Positions 17,869 through 25,887 of a stretch of 64,000 bases of DNA are shown piece by piece. Source of the stretch: Anaerolineales bacterium (GTDB lineage Bacteria > Chloroflexota > Anaerolineae > Anaerolineales > UBA6663); contig JADZEK010000147.1 in assembly GCA_020850595.1 (NCBI GenBank), positions 149,762-213,761 on the forward strand. Direction: 5' to 3'. Under the pieces are notes generated by a model. The model ran no database searches. It was given only the letters and a program-made list of their open reading frames with translations, and was not told the DNA's origin. The position numbers and the translations under genes were made by a program. The number at the start of each line of letters is the position of its first letter. Within the stretch, counting starts at the first letter, position 1.

Positions 17869-18716
17869 GCCGCCACCCCGTTCGGGGCGTTGGCGCGCAG
17901 CAGGTCACGCAGCATGATGGTCTCGGAGAGGTTGTCAACCTCTTTCAGGTTAATCCAATCTTGCCACACGTATTCGACCCCCACATAGCCGGAATAACCC
18001 GTCCGCTCCATAGCGCGGAGCACGCGCGGATAGTCAATGGTGTTGCGCGTCGAAAGCGACTGCAGCGTGCCCTTGTGGGCGCAGCGGGCATGAAAGTGGC
18101 TGGCGTGCGGGATGAGCTTTTCGCACTCGTCATCGCTGATACCGAGGTAAGTGAAGTGCGTGTAGTCCACCGTCAGAGTCAGGCCAGGAGCCAGGCTGAC
18201 CAGTTTCAGGGCCTCCTCCGGGGTGGGCGCGATAGACCCAAGATGCGCTTCCACCGAGTAGACGATGCCCGCCTGTTTGGCGTGCTCGGCCCGCCAGGCC
18301 AGCTCCTCGGCGCTGCGCTGCAGCGAGGTCTCATGGGGCACACCGTCCCACTCCACCCCCGGCAGCGCAGTCATGTGTACCGCGTTGCAGCGCAGGGCAA
18401 ATTCCAGCATCCGCCGAAACAACTCGCGGCCCTTGGCGCGCTCGGCCTCGTCGGGGTGATTCGCCGCCACCACCGGAAATTCGCTGGCCTGATAGAAGAT
18501 GTCGGCAATCTGGAGGCCACACTCTTCCACGAGGGCAGATAACTCCGCGGCGGCCTGCGGCAGGCGCCCAAGCACGTGGGAGGGCTGCACGTGGCTGCGA
18601 TCCTGAAAAATGCCCAGGTCCACGCCCTCGAAGCCCAGCATGGCGATGAGCTTGAGGGCGTCGCGATGCGACAGCAACGGAAATGAGAAATCAGCGCTGG
18701 CGAGACGTAGGTTCAT
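17865..18716 (-). CDS. Sugar phosphate isomerase/epimerase-like TIM-barrel protein
   Basis: A 283-residue member of the xylose-isomerase-like TIM-barrel (AP endonuclease 2) superfamily. Metal-binding candidates are the Glu in VYSVEAHLGS (about residue 155), the Asp-His pair in VDYTHF (about 188), a His in HFHARCAHKGT (about 215) and the Glu in VGVEYVW (about 250). Relatives include tagatose/ribulose epimerases, inosose dehydratases and 3-oxo-isoapionate decarboxylases, so the reaction is open. It overlaps the SDR start by four bases. The N-terminus has no signal peptide. Confidence 0.8.
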   Translation of the reverse strand: MNLRLASADFSFPLLSHRDALKLIAMLGFEGVDLGIFQDRSHVQPSHVLGRLPQAAAELSALVEECGLQIADIFYQASEFPVVAANHPDEAERAKGRELFRRMLEFALRCNAVHMTALPGVEWDGVPHETSLQRSAEELAWRAEHAKQAGIVYSVEAHLGSIAPTPEEALKLVSLAPGLTLTVDYTHFTYLGISDDECEKLIPHASHFHARCAHKGTLQSLSTRNTIDYPRVLRAMERTGYSGYVGVEYVWQDWINLKEVDNLSETIMLRDLLRANAPNGVAA

Positions 18717-18731
18717 GATTTTCCTCCGTAA

Positions 18732-19577
18732 TCAAATCACGATCTCCATGTGGCGCTGCAAGTGACAATCCAGGTTAATCGCCAGCGGCACGGCGGCGAT
18801 GTGCGTAGGGTAAGTTTCAATGCGCACGTCGAGCGCGGTGTTCACCCCGCCCCAGCCCTGCGGCCCAATGCCGGTGCGGTTGACGAGGTCGAGCAGTTCC
18901 AGCTCGAAGGCGGCGTAGCGCGGGTCGGGGTGGCGCTCACCGACTTCGCGCATCAGGGCGCGCTTGGCGAGCAGCGCGGCCATCTCCAGCGTGCCGCCCA
19001 GGCCCACGCCGACCACAATCGGCGGGCAGGCGTTCGGGCCGGCATCCTGCACCACACTGAGCACCTCGCGCTTCACGTTCTCCAGCCGGTTGGCGGGGGT
19101 GAGCACCTTCACGCGGCTCATGTTCTCGGCCCCGAAGCCCTTGGCCGCGACCGTCAGGCGTAACTGATCACCGGGCACGAGGTCGAAGTGAATGACGGGC
19201 GGCGTGTTGTCGCCCGTGTTGCGGCGGTCGAAGAGCGGCTCGGCCACGACGCTCTTGCGCAGGTAGCCTTCCTGGTAGCCCTGCCGCACGCCGGCCGCGA
19301 TGGCGGCACGCAGGTCGCCGCCTTCGAGATGCACATCCTGGCCGAGGCGGACGAAGACGACGGCCATGCCGGTATCCTGGCACATGGGCACCTGGCGCTC
19401 GGTGGCGACTTGCCGGTTCTCCACGATGTCTTGCAGGGCGAGCTTGCCCGCGGGCGAGGGCTCCAAGGCCCACACGTCTTTGAGCTGCGCCAGCACCGGC
19501 GCGGGCGTGTGGAAGTTGATGGCCTGCACGGCGCGCGCGACGGCCGCGGTGACCTCCGCCACGTTGATCGTCCTCAT
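18732..19577 (-). CDS. ttdA: Fumarate/tartrate hydratase alpha subunit (class I, iron-sulfur)
   Basis: A 281-residue protein matching the N-terminal catalytic half of class I fumarases and the alpha subunit of L-tartrate dehydratase. Cluster-ligand Cys are visible in VPMCQDTGMA (about residue 62), in NACPPIVVGVG (about 180) and possibly a third further on. These enzymes bind a 4Fe-4S cluster and add or remove water from fumarate, tartrate, mesaconate or similar acids. The start overlaps the stop of the beta-subunit gene (ATGA). Fumarate, tartrate or another hydroxy-dicarboxylate cannot be told apart by eye; the symbol is by similarity only. Confidence 0.85.
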   Translation of the reverse strand: MRTINVAEVTAAVARAVQAINFHTPAPVLAQLKDVWALEPSPAGKLALQDIVENRQVATERQVPMCQDTGMAVVFVRLGQDVHLEGGDLRAAIAAGVRQGYQEGYLRKSVVAEPLFDRRNTGDNTPPVIHFDLVPGDQLRLTVAAKGFGAENMSRVKVLTPANRLENVKREVLSVVQDAGPNACPPIVVGVGLGGTLEMAALLAKRALMREVGERHPDPRYAAFELELLDLVNRTGIGPQGWGGVNTALDVRIETYPTHIAAVPLAINLDCHLQRHMEIVI

Positions 19578-20158
19578 CGCGCCTCCGCGCCGGGGAGCGG
19601 GCGCTGGTAGGCGGCCTGACCTTGCTCATACAGGTCGCCGCCGATTGCGTCGTTGGCGACCACCATCGGCAGGCCCTCGACCTCGTAGCGAGCGATGGCC
19701 TCGGTGCCCAGGTCGGCGTAGGCAACGGTGGTGACGGAGCGGATGTGCTCAGAGATGAGGGCGGCCGCGCCGCCGACCATGACGAAGTAGACGGCGCCGT
19801 GCGCCACGATGGCGGCGCGCACGGCGGGGCTGCGCTTGCCCTTGCCCACCATGCCCTTGAGGCCCTGGGCCAGCAGCGCGGGTGTGTAGAGGTCCACCCG
19901 GCCGGCGGTGGTTGGGCCGGCGGGGCCAATAATGGCGCCGGGTTTGGCCGGGGCCGGGCCGACGTAGTAGATGATCTGGCCGGCTAGCGGGATGGGCAGC
20001 GTCTGCCCAGCCGCCAGCGCGTGAGCGAGGCGCTCGTGCGCGGCGTCGCGGGCGGTGTAGAGCGTGCCGGTGAGGGTCACGCGCTGCCCGACGCGCAGGC
20101 CGCGCGCGACATCGTCGGTGAGCGGCGTGGTGAGGGCCAGCACCGGCTCGGCGCTCAT
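19574..20158 (-). CDS. ttdB: Fumarate/tartrate hydratase beta subunit
   Basis: A 194-residue protein equal to the C-terminal swivelling half of class I fumarases (TtdB/FumB-type). The conserved GQIIYYVGPAPA, IIGPAGPTTAGRVDLYTP and KGMVGKGK stretches are clear (about residues 60-105). It completes the active site with the alpha subunit encoded next in the operon. Both of its ends overlap neighbours by four bases (GntR regulator upstream, alpha subunit downstream), showing tight co-translation. Confidence 0.88.
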   Translation of the reverse strand: MSAEPVLALTTPLTDDVARGLRVGQRVTLTGTLYTARDAAHERLAHALAAGQTLPIPLAGQIIYYVGPAPAKPGAIIGPAGPTTAGRVDLYTPALLAQGLKGMVGKGKRSPAVRAAIVAHGAVYFVMVGGAAALISEHIRSVTTVAYADLGTEAIARYEVEGLPMVVANDAIGGDLYEQGQAAYQRPLPGAEAR

Positions 20159-20808
20159 GCGGCGGCCTCGGCGCTGCGCTGGGCCAGGTAGACGTCCAGC
20201 GCGCGGGCGCTAAGCTCGATGTGCTCGCGCATCAGCCCACCGGCGCGCTGGGCGTCGCCAGCTTCCAGGGCGGCCAGCAGGCGGGCGTGCTCGTCGGCGG
20301 ACATGAAGGCGCGGTTGGGCAGCACGTGCAGCGTGTCCCAGGGGAACTTGGTCCACAGGTTGCGAATGAGCCTGAGCAGTTCAGGCATGGCGGCCGCCTG
20401 GTAGATGGTGAGGTGCAAGTCGTAGTTGAGGCGGCGCAGCTCTTTCAGTTCGTGGCGTTGGATGCAGGCGACGATTTGGGCTTGCAGGCGGCGCAGGTGG
20501 GCCAGGTCGGCGGAGGTCAGGCGCGGCACGGCGCAGCGCGTCGCCAGGGCTTCTAATTCGGCGCGGATCTGGTAGATCTCACGCACCGCGCTGAAGTTGA
20601 CCTCGACCACGCGCACGCCGCGGTTGGGCGAGGATTGGAGGATACCCTCGCTTTCCAACTGGCGCAGGGCCTCGCGCACAGGCGTGGAGCTGACTTGCAG
20701 GCGCTCGGCCAGGTCTTCTTGCAGCAGGCGCGCGCCCGGCTCCAACTCGCCAGAGAGGATCGCCTCACGGATCACGTCCACCACTAGGTCTTTCTTGCTT
20801 TTGTACAT
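20155..20808 (-). CDS. GntR-family (FadR/FCD subclass) transcriptional regulator
   Basis: A 217-residue regulator with an N-terminal winged helix (residues about 8-75; SSTPVREALRQLESEGIL is the family signature) and a C-terminal FCD all-helical ligand domain with several His and Asp residues that usually bind a metal and an organic acid. It sits inside the operon it probably controls, between the ferredoxin and the hydratase beta subunit, and overlaps the latter by four bases. Likely effector: a sugar acid or dicarboxylate from the pathway. A matching operator should lie near the operon promoter at 27887-27916. Confidence 0.88.
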   Translation of the reverse strand: MYKSKKDLVVDVIREAILSGELEPGARLLQEDLAERLQVSSTPVREALRQLESEGILQSSPNRGVRVVEVNFSAVREIYQIRAELEALATRCAVPRLTSADLAHLRRLQAQIVACIQRHELKELRRLNYDLHLTIYQAAAMPELLRLIRNLWTKFPWDTLHVLPNRAFMSADEHARLLAALEAGDAQRAGGLMREHIELSARALDVYLAQRSAEAAA

Positions 20809-20841
20809 GGTGGTGTCAGTCGCCGGGTTGTGATCGGGCCG

Positions 20842-21078
20842 CTAGCCGCGCGCCACCAAGTTCTCGCCGCTGTAGCGCTTGTGGATAACGAGTGATCCAG
20901 CGGGCGCGGGCGCCAGACACAATTCGCAGAGTGTACACTCATCTTCATTGGCGGGCCGCACCACCAGGTGGCCGGCCTCGACCGCGAAGATATCCACCGG
21001 GCAGAGGCCCGCGAGCCGGCGGGCCGCCTCGAGCGGGATCAGGTCGGCGTCAAGCGTGATCTCGATAAACTCGCCCAT
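20842..21078 (-). CDS. Small ferredoxin-like protein with one cluster motif
   Basis: A 78-residue protein with exactly four Cys: C26 followed by Pro (CPVDIF) and C48, C51, C54 (CTLCELC). In two-cluster ferredoxins these positions correspond to the ligands of one cluster; the other CxxCxxC group and the last Cys-Pro are missing. It should therefore carry a single 4Fe-4S cluster. It lies one base from the SucD-like gene and 33 bases from the GntR gene. It may pass electrons for an enzyme of the operon or aid the iron-sulfur hydratase; neither can be shown here. Confidence 0.7.
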   Translation of the reverse strand: MGEFIEITLDADLIPLEAARRLAGLCPVDIFAVEAGHLVVRPANEDECTLCELCLAPAPAGSLVIHKRYSGENLVARG

Positions 21079-21079
21079 C

Positions 21080-22015
21080 TCAGGCCTCCGGGCGGGCGAC
21101 CGCCGGGCGGACGGCGGCCTTCAGCAGCGCCGCGCGCAGCAATTCGGGTATCTGCTGGAGCTTGTCGGCCACCAACACGCCCGCGGCCCGCAGCGCTTCG
21201 ATCTTGCGGGCGGGGCTGCCGCTGGCTCCCTGCACCAAGGCCCCCGCGTGGCCGAAGCGCACGCCGGGGTTGCGGTCGGCGAAACGTCCGGCCACAAAGG
21301 CCACAATGGGCAGGCGGCTGGGCCGGCCAGTGAGGCGCTCGGCCAGGCGCTCTTCCATGCTGCCGCCCGGCTCGCAGAACAGCGCCAGCCCCTCGGTGGC
21401 CGGGTCAGCCTCATAGAGCGGCAGCAGGTCTTCAAAGCGCGTGCCGATGAACTGGTCGCCGCCGATGCTGACGCAGGTGCTCTGGCCGAAACCGCTTTGC
21501 GTGAGCAAATTGGCGATCTCGGTCATCATGCCGCCGCTGCGCGAGACCACGCCGATGCTGCCGGGCTGGTAGGCCAGGCGCACGCTGGCCGCGTCGCCGC
21601 CGGCCATGCCCACGCGCGTCTGCCCAGGCGTGATTATGCCCAGGCTGTTCGGCCCCACGAGCCGCGCCCCGGCCGCGCGGGCCCGCTCTAGCAGAGCCAA
21701 CCCGTCGGCGCGGGCCAGCCGTTCGGTGACGACCACGAGGAGCTTGAGGCCGTTCGCCATGGCCTCGCCGGCGGCGTCGAGCACCATGGGCGCGGGCACG
21801 GAGATGAGGGCCGCGTCGCAGGGGTGCGCGGCCACGGCCGCGGCCACCGTGTCGAGGACGGGCACGCCATGCACTTGCTGGCCGCCCTTGCCGGGAGTGA
21901 CGCCCGCCACCACCCGCGCGCCGTAGCGCAGCGACTCGAGCGTGAAGGTGGCGGCCTCGCGGCCGGTGATGCCCTGCACCAGGATGCGCGTGGACGCGTC
22001 GGCTAAGATCGCCAC
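21080..22015 (-). CDS. sucD: Succinyl-CoA synthetase-like alpha subunit (acid-CoA ligase)
   Basis: A 311-residue protein with the CoA-binding Rossmann domain (VQGITGREA, about residues 13-21; VAGVTPGKGG), the ligase domain and the phospho-histidine in GHAGALV (His256). It interconverts an acyl-CoA and the free acid with ATP or GTP. The family covers succinyl-CoA synthetase and malate-CoA ligase; the substrate here is open and the symbol is by similarity. It overlaps the beta-subunit gene by 13 bases. Its presence next to an E1/E2 complex suggests it harvests the CoA thioester made by that complex as nucleotide triphosphate. Confidence 0.85.
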   Translation of the reverse strand: MAILADASTRILVQGITGREAATFTLESLRYGARVVAGVTPGKGGQQVHGVPVLDTVAAAVAAHPCDAALISVPAPMVLDAAGEAMANGLKLLVVVTERLARADGLALLERARAAGARLVGPNSLGIITPGQTRVGMAGGDAASVRLAYQPGSIGVVSRSGGMMTEIANLLTQSGFGQSTCVSIGGDQFIGTRFEDLLPLYEADPATEGLALFCEPGGSMEERLAERLTGRPSRLPIVAFVAGRFADRNPGVRFGHAGALVQGASGSPARKIEALRAAGVLVADKLQQIPELLRAALLKAAVRPAVARPEA

Positions 22016-23175
22016 TCGATCGCCTCAACTACCTGATTGATCGTCGTCGTGCGCCCAAACGATGGCACGCCGTAGTGGCGCAGCACCGCCTGGCCTTCGG
22101 TCTCCCACGAGCCAGGGATGCGGAAGGCCGCGATCACGTCGCGCGGCTGCTTGCCAAGTTCCAGAATGCCCTTGATCACGCCGCGCGCCACGAGGTCTAC
22201 GCGGGTGTTGCTGACCACGTTCATGATGACGGCCAGCTTTTCGACGTTGGGCTGCGAGAGGATGAGCTTGGTCAGCTCCTTGATCTTCCACACGCTGGGG
22301 TTGCCGCCGATCTCGCAATAGTTGGCAGGCTCCAGGCCGGCGTCGAGCACGGCATCCATGATGGTCAGGCTCGCGCCGCCGCCGCCGATGAGCAGGCCCA
22401 GGTTGCCGCCGAAGGGCACCAGCCGCCCGGCCACGCCGCGATGGTCGGCGCTGTCAATCTCGGCGGCCTGGCGCTCGAACTCGGAACGCTGGTCGCGGTA
22501 GCGCTGGCTGGCGGGGAGGCGGGCCAGCAGCGCGCCCTGGCGGTAGGCGGCGTCGTCATCTAGTTCAAGATGGGCATCGGCCAGCCACCATTGCCCCTGC
22601 GGGTCGAGGAGGAGCGGGTTGATCTCCAGCAAGTTCGCGTCCCACAGGCGGAAGCAGCGGGCGAGGTTCGCCAACAGCCCGCCGAACTGCACCAGGGCGC
22701 GGCCGGCGAGGCCGAGCGAGGCCGCCACTTCGCGGCCCACGTAGTCGCTGAGCGGGGCGCTGGGCGAGAACGGGCGGCGCATTACCTGGCCGTTGCTTTC
22801 CACCTCGATGCCGCCGGCGCGGCTGGCGAGGAGGACGGCTGCCTGCGCCTGGTTGTCGTAAGTGACGCCGACGTAGACCTCGGCCGCGACGGTCATCTGT
22901 TGCTCCACCAGCACCGAGTGCACGGTGAAACCTTTGAGCGGGTTGGCCAACAGCGCGGCGGCGGCTTGCCCGGCCTCGGCCGGCGTGGCCGCGAACTGTA
23001 TGCCGCCGGCCTTCATGCGGCCGCTGGCGGGCACCTGCGCCTTGACGACCACGCGCCCGCCCAACTCGGCGGCGGCGGTTTCGGCCTCGGCGGCGGAGGC
23101 CACCAGGCGGCCCGCAGGCACCTTGAGGCCTTGTTCGGCCAGGAGCGCCTTGGCGTCAGCTTCGAGGACGTTCAT
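22003..23175 (-). CDS. sucC: Succinyl-CoA synthetase-like beta subunit (acid-CoA ligase)
   Basis: A 390-residue ATP-grasp protein (VVVKAQVPASGRMKAGGI, about residues 43-60; LLEINPLLL, about 200) with a C-terminal CoA-ligase domain (GGNLGLLIGGGGASLTIMD, CEIGGNPS). It is the normal partner of the alpha subunit encoded directly after it. The stretch GGGGASL differs from the usual NGAGLAM pattern at the nucleotide-specificity loop, so the protein is a diverged member, and a substrate other than succinate is possible. It follows the cupin gene by 12 bases in the operon. Confidence 0.83.
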   Translation of the reverse strand: MNVLEADAKALLAEQGLKVPAGRLVASAAEAETAAAELGGRVVVKAQVPASGRMKAGGIQFAATPAEAGQAAAALLANPLKGFTVHSVLVEQQMTVAAEVYVGVTYDNQAQAAVLLASRAGGIEVESNGQVMRRPFSPSAPLSDYVGREVAASLGLAGRALVQFGGLLANLARCFRLWDANLLEINPLLLDPQGQWWLADAHLELDDDAAYRQGALLARLPASQRYRDQRSEFERQAAEIDSADHRGVAGRLVPFGGNLGLLIGGGGASLTIMDAVLDAGLEPANYCEIGGNPSVWKIKELTKLILSQPNVEKLAVIMNVVSNTRVDLVARGVIKGILELGKQPRDVIAAFRIPGSWETEGQAVLRHYGVPSFGRTTTINQVVEAIEWRS

Positions 23176-23187
23176 GCGGCGCGGGCG

Positions 23188-23550
23188 CTAGACCACGCCG
23201 GGCGAGTGGATGGCGAGCAACTCAACCGGCGCGCTGCTGACGTTGCGGATGCCGTGCAGCGTGCCGGGATAGATCGAGACGCCGTTATCCACCTTGAGCA
23301 GCACGACCTGCTGAGCTTCGCCTTCGCCGTAGAGGAACTCGACCTCACCGCTGACGACGACGGCGGTCTCAGTCTCGATGGGGTGAATGTGCATGGCAAT
23401 CGCGCCGCCCGCCTCCAGCTTAACCTTCATCAGGCTGAGGTGGGCGTGGGTGGCTTTGGTCTCGAGCACCTTGGTCTCCACCGTGGGGAAGCGGTTGTGC
23501 GGAACCCAGGCGGCAGAGTTGATGTCAAATAAATGGATCAAATTGCTCAT
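23188..23550 (-). CDS. Cupin-domain protein
   Basis: A 120-residue single-domain cupin. Metal-ligand motifs are visible: HIHPIETET (about residues 54-62) and a later His in GTLHGIRN (about 99). Such proteins act as isomerases, lactonases, dioxygenases or sugar-acid binders. It overlaps the E2 gene by four bases (ATGA), so it is made together with the 2-oxoacid dehydrogenase. A sugar-acid isomerase role would suit the operon but is only inferred. Confidence 0.75.
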   Translation of the reverse strand: MSNLIHLFDINSAAWVPHNRFPTVETKVLETKATHAHLSLMKVKLEAGGAIAMHIHPIETETAVVVSGEVEFLYGEGEAQQVVLLKVDNGVSIYPGTLHGIRNVSSAPVELLAIHSPGVV

Positions 23551-24719
23551 GCGAGGGCCTCCAGGGTGCGCTTCAGGTCTTCGAGGAACCGGGCGGATTG
23601 CCGCCCGTCCACGGCGCGGTGATCCGCGCCCAGGGTCAAGGTCGCGGCGGTGCGGGCCACAACCTGCCCTTCGATCACGAGCGGCATGGGTTGCACGCTG
23701 CCGACGGTGAGGAGGGCCACCTGCGGCGGGCTGATGATGGCCGTGAACGCATCTATGTGACCGGGGCCGACGTTAGAGAGGGTGAAGGTCGGGGCGGCCA
23801 GCGCGCTCGGGCTGAGCTTGCCCGCCCGCGCCTGGGCCACCACCTGCGCGCGCTCGGCGGAAATGGCGGGCAGACCGCGGCCGCGCAGGTCGGCCAGGGC
23901 GGGGATCACCAGGCCGTGCTCAGCCTCGACCACGATCCCGAGGCGCACCTCGGCGGCGGCGGCAAAGGCGCGCGTGGCGCTGTTCCAATGGCCGTTGAGC
24001 GCCGGGTGCTGCGGCAGCACTTGCCCCAGCGCCAGCGCAAAGTAGTCGGTGAACGTCACGCCTTCCCCGGCCGCGGCCTTCAGCGCCGCCATGCGGGTCA
24101 GGTCTACCGTGACCGACATGTAGAAGTGCGGGATGGTCTGCCACGACTGGCTGACACGCTCGGCTTTGCCGTGGGCGGCGCGCGCGGCGGCGGACGCGGG
24201 CGCGGCGGCGGACGCGGGCGCGGCGGCGGGTGAAGCCGCCAGCACGGCTTCCACGTCTTCCTCCAGAATGCGACCGCCGGGGCCGCTGCCCGTGACCGTG
24301 CCGAGGTCCACGCCGCGCTCCTCGGCCAGCCGCCGCGCGCGGGGCGAGACAATGACCTTCTGGCCGGCGGCGCGCGCGGGAGTCGCTGCCTGCGGCAGCT
24401 TAGGCGGCTCGGGCATCTTCGGCGCGGCGGGGGCCACCTTGTCAACTTTGTAGAACGGGTCAATGTCTGGCAGCGCGTCGCCGGGGTCGCCGACGAGACC
24501 GACGACGGTCTTGGGCGGCACCTCGGTGCCGGCGGGCACGAGGATCTTGCGCAGCAAACCGGCCGCGGGCGCGGGGATTTCCACCGTGGCTTTGTCGGTC
24601 TCGACCTCGCACACGGCTTCGCCCTCGGCGACGCGGTCGCCTTCGCGCTTGAGCCAGTGCGTCAGGTTCACCGTGACGGTCGTCTGGTCGGTTACCGGGA
24701 GGCTGATTTCGCTGACCAT
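23547..24719 (-). CDS. 2-oxoacid dehydrogenase E2 component (dihydrolipoamide acyltransferase)
   Basis: A 390-residue protein: lipoyl domain (residues 1-80, lipoyl-lysine K43 in ETDKATVE), peripheral subunit-binding domain (about 120-160, SPRARRLAEERG), an Ala/Pro linker built from an 18-base tandem repeat, and the catalytic domain with H367-x3-D371-G372. It transfers the acyl group from E1 to CoA. I start at the ATG at 24719; a longer reading to 24857 would run into the neighbouring dehydratase gene. The catalytic domain is short compared with classic E2, as in acetoin or branched-chain types. No E3 gene is in the window. Confidence 0.92.
   Translation of the reverse strand: MVSEISLPVTDQTTVTVNLTHWLKREGDRVAEGEAVCEVETDKATVEIPAPAAGLLRKILVPAGTEVPPKTVVGLVGDPGDALPDIDPFYKVDKVAPAAPKMPEPPKLPQAATPARAAGQKVIVSPRARRLAEERGVDLGTVTGSGPGGRILEEDVEAVLAASPAAAPASAAAPASAAARAAHGKAERVSQSWQTIPHFYMSVTVDLTRMAALKAAAGEGVTFTDYFALALGQVLPQHPALNGHWNSATRAFAAAAEVRLGIVVEAEHGLVIPALADLRGRGLPAISAERAQVVAQARAGKLSPSALAAPTFTLSNVGPGHIDAFTAIISPPQVALLTVGSVQPMPLVIEGQVVARTAATLTLGADHRAVDGRQSARFLEDLKRTLEALA
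24190..24225 (-). repeat. Tandem 18-base repeat encoding the E2 interdomain linker
   Basis: Two exact 18-base copies (24190-24207 and 24208-24225) encode Ala-Ser-Ala-Ala-Ala-Pro repeats. Flexible Ala/Pro linkers are normal between E2 domains; the exact DNA repeat suggests recent slippage. Confidence 0.85.
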
Positions 24720-24736
24720 GGGTATGGCAGTTCCCG

Positions 24737-25876
24737 CTAGCTCGCCCGGTACCTGGCGATGATGTCTTCGTTGAGCGGCATCCCCAGCCCCGGCCCGCTC
24801 GGCAGTTCCATGTAGCCATTGCGGATGGTGGGCAACTGCGCCGGCAGCTCGAACCACATGGGGTCGCGCTTGCGGTTGGGGAAGATTTCGACGTACAGGC
24901 CATGCGGGATGGAGGCCAGCAGGTGCAGCGCCACCTGCGACTCTTCATGGTGGGCCATCTTCACGTGGAAGTGGCTGGCCATGGCCGCGATACGGCGCCA
25001 CTCGGTCACACCACCGGCGATGGTCACGTCCACGTTCAGGTAGTTCACGCGGCCTTGCACCACCAGATCGCGGCAGCCCCAGCGGCTGATCTCGCCCTGC
25101 CCGGCCGTCACCGGGATGGGCGCGTTGTCGCGCACGAGGCGCAGCCCTTCGTTCTGGTCCGACCACTGCACTGGCTCTTCGATCCAGCCGATGTTGAGGC
25201 CGGCGGCGGCGCGGCAGAACTGGATGGCCTGATCGGGCGTCCAGGCCTGGTTGGCATCGCAGACGATGATGAAGTCGTCGCCCACCAGCTCGCGCACGCG
25301 GGCCACGCGCTCCACGTCTTCCTTGACGCTCAGGCGGCCCACCTTGAACTTCACGCCGGCCATCTGCAATTCCTTGTAGTGCAGCATTTCCTCGTTCAGG
25401 GCATCCTGCGTTTTGCCGGCCTGGTAGTAACCGCCAATGGCGATCACCGGCACCTTGTCGCGGTAGCCGCCGAGGAGCTTGTAGAGCGGCACGTTCCAGT
25501 GCTTGCCCAGCGCGTCCCACAGGGCGTTGTCTACCGCGGCGATGGCCTGCATGAGGATGCCGCGATTGTTCAGGTCGAGCACGTGGATCGAGCGGTTGCC
25601 CAGGTCTATGTTGCTGTGGAACATCTTCTCCCACAGGCGCTCCACGTCGCGGGCGTCTTCGCCTACCAGCAGCGGCACAAAGTGGTCGCGGATCAGGTTG
25701 ACCACCTGGTCCTGGCGCTGGTCTTCGTCGCCGCCAAATGCCTCACCGACGATGCCGCTGTCGGTGTAGACGCGGGTGACGATGGTGTTGCGGTTGACGA
25801 TCTTGTAGGTGCCGCCCTTGAACTCTTCCTCAAGCTTGCGGACCAGCGGAATGACTTCGATACGGGTGATTTTCAT
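24737..25876 (-). CDS. Enolase-superfamily (mandelate racemase type) dehydratase, copy 1
   Basis: A 379-residue protein with the mandelate racemase subgroup set: K-x-K in GVKFKVG (about residues 177-183), Asp in VCDANQAW (about 205), Glu in WIEEP (about 232), Glu in GQGE (about 257) and His in MAHHEES (about 308). These residues bind magnesium and abstract a proton next to a carboxylate; most relatives dehydrate aldonates or aldarates. It lies inside the E1-E2 gene set, 17 bases before E2 and 11 bases after E1 alpha, so its product may feed the E1 complex. Exact substrate unknown. Confidence 0.87.
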   Translation of the reverse strand: MKITRIEVIPLVRKLEEEFKGGTYKIVNRNTIVTRVYTDSGIVGEAFGGDEDQRQDQVVNLIRDHFVPLLVGEDARDVERLWEKMFHSNIDLGNRSIHVLDLNNRGILMQAIAAVDNALWDALGKHWNVPLYKLLGGYRDKVPVIAIGGYYQAGKTQDALNEEMLHYKELQMAGVKFKVGRLSVKEDVERVARVRELVGDDFIIVCDANQAWTPDQAIQFCRAAAGLNIGWIEEPVQWSDQNEGLRLVRDNAPIPVTAGQGEISRWGCRDLVVQGRVNYLNVDVTIAGGVTEWRRIAAMASHFHVKMAHHEESQVALHLLASIPHGLYVEIFPNRKRDPMWFELPAQLPTIRNGYMELPSGPGLGMPLNEDIIARYRAS

Positions 25877-25887
25877 GCGGTACCGCC

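Noticed and set aside
24190..24225. Short CRISPR-like or satellite repeat
   Set aside because: The 18-base tandem repeat is in frame and encodes the Ala/Pro linker of E2.
24720..24857. N-terminal extension of the E2 gene
   Set aside because: It overlaps the dehydratase gene and is low complexity; the lipoyl domain begins at the ATG at 24719.
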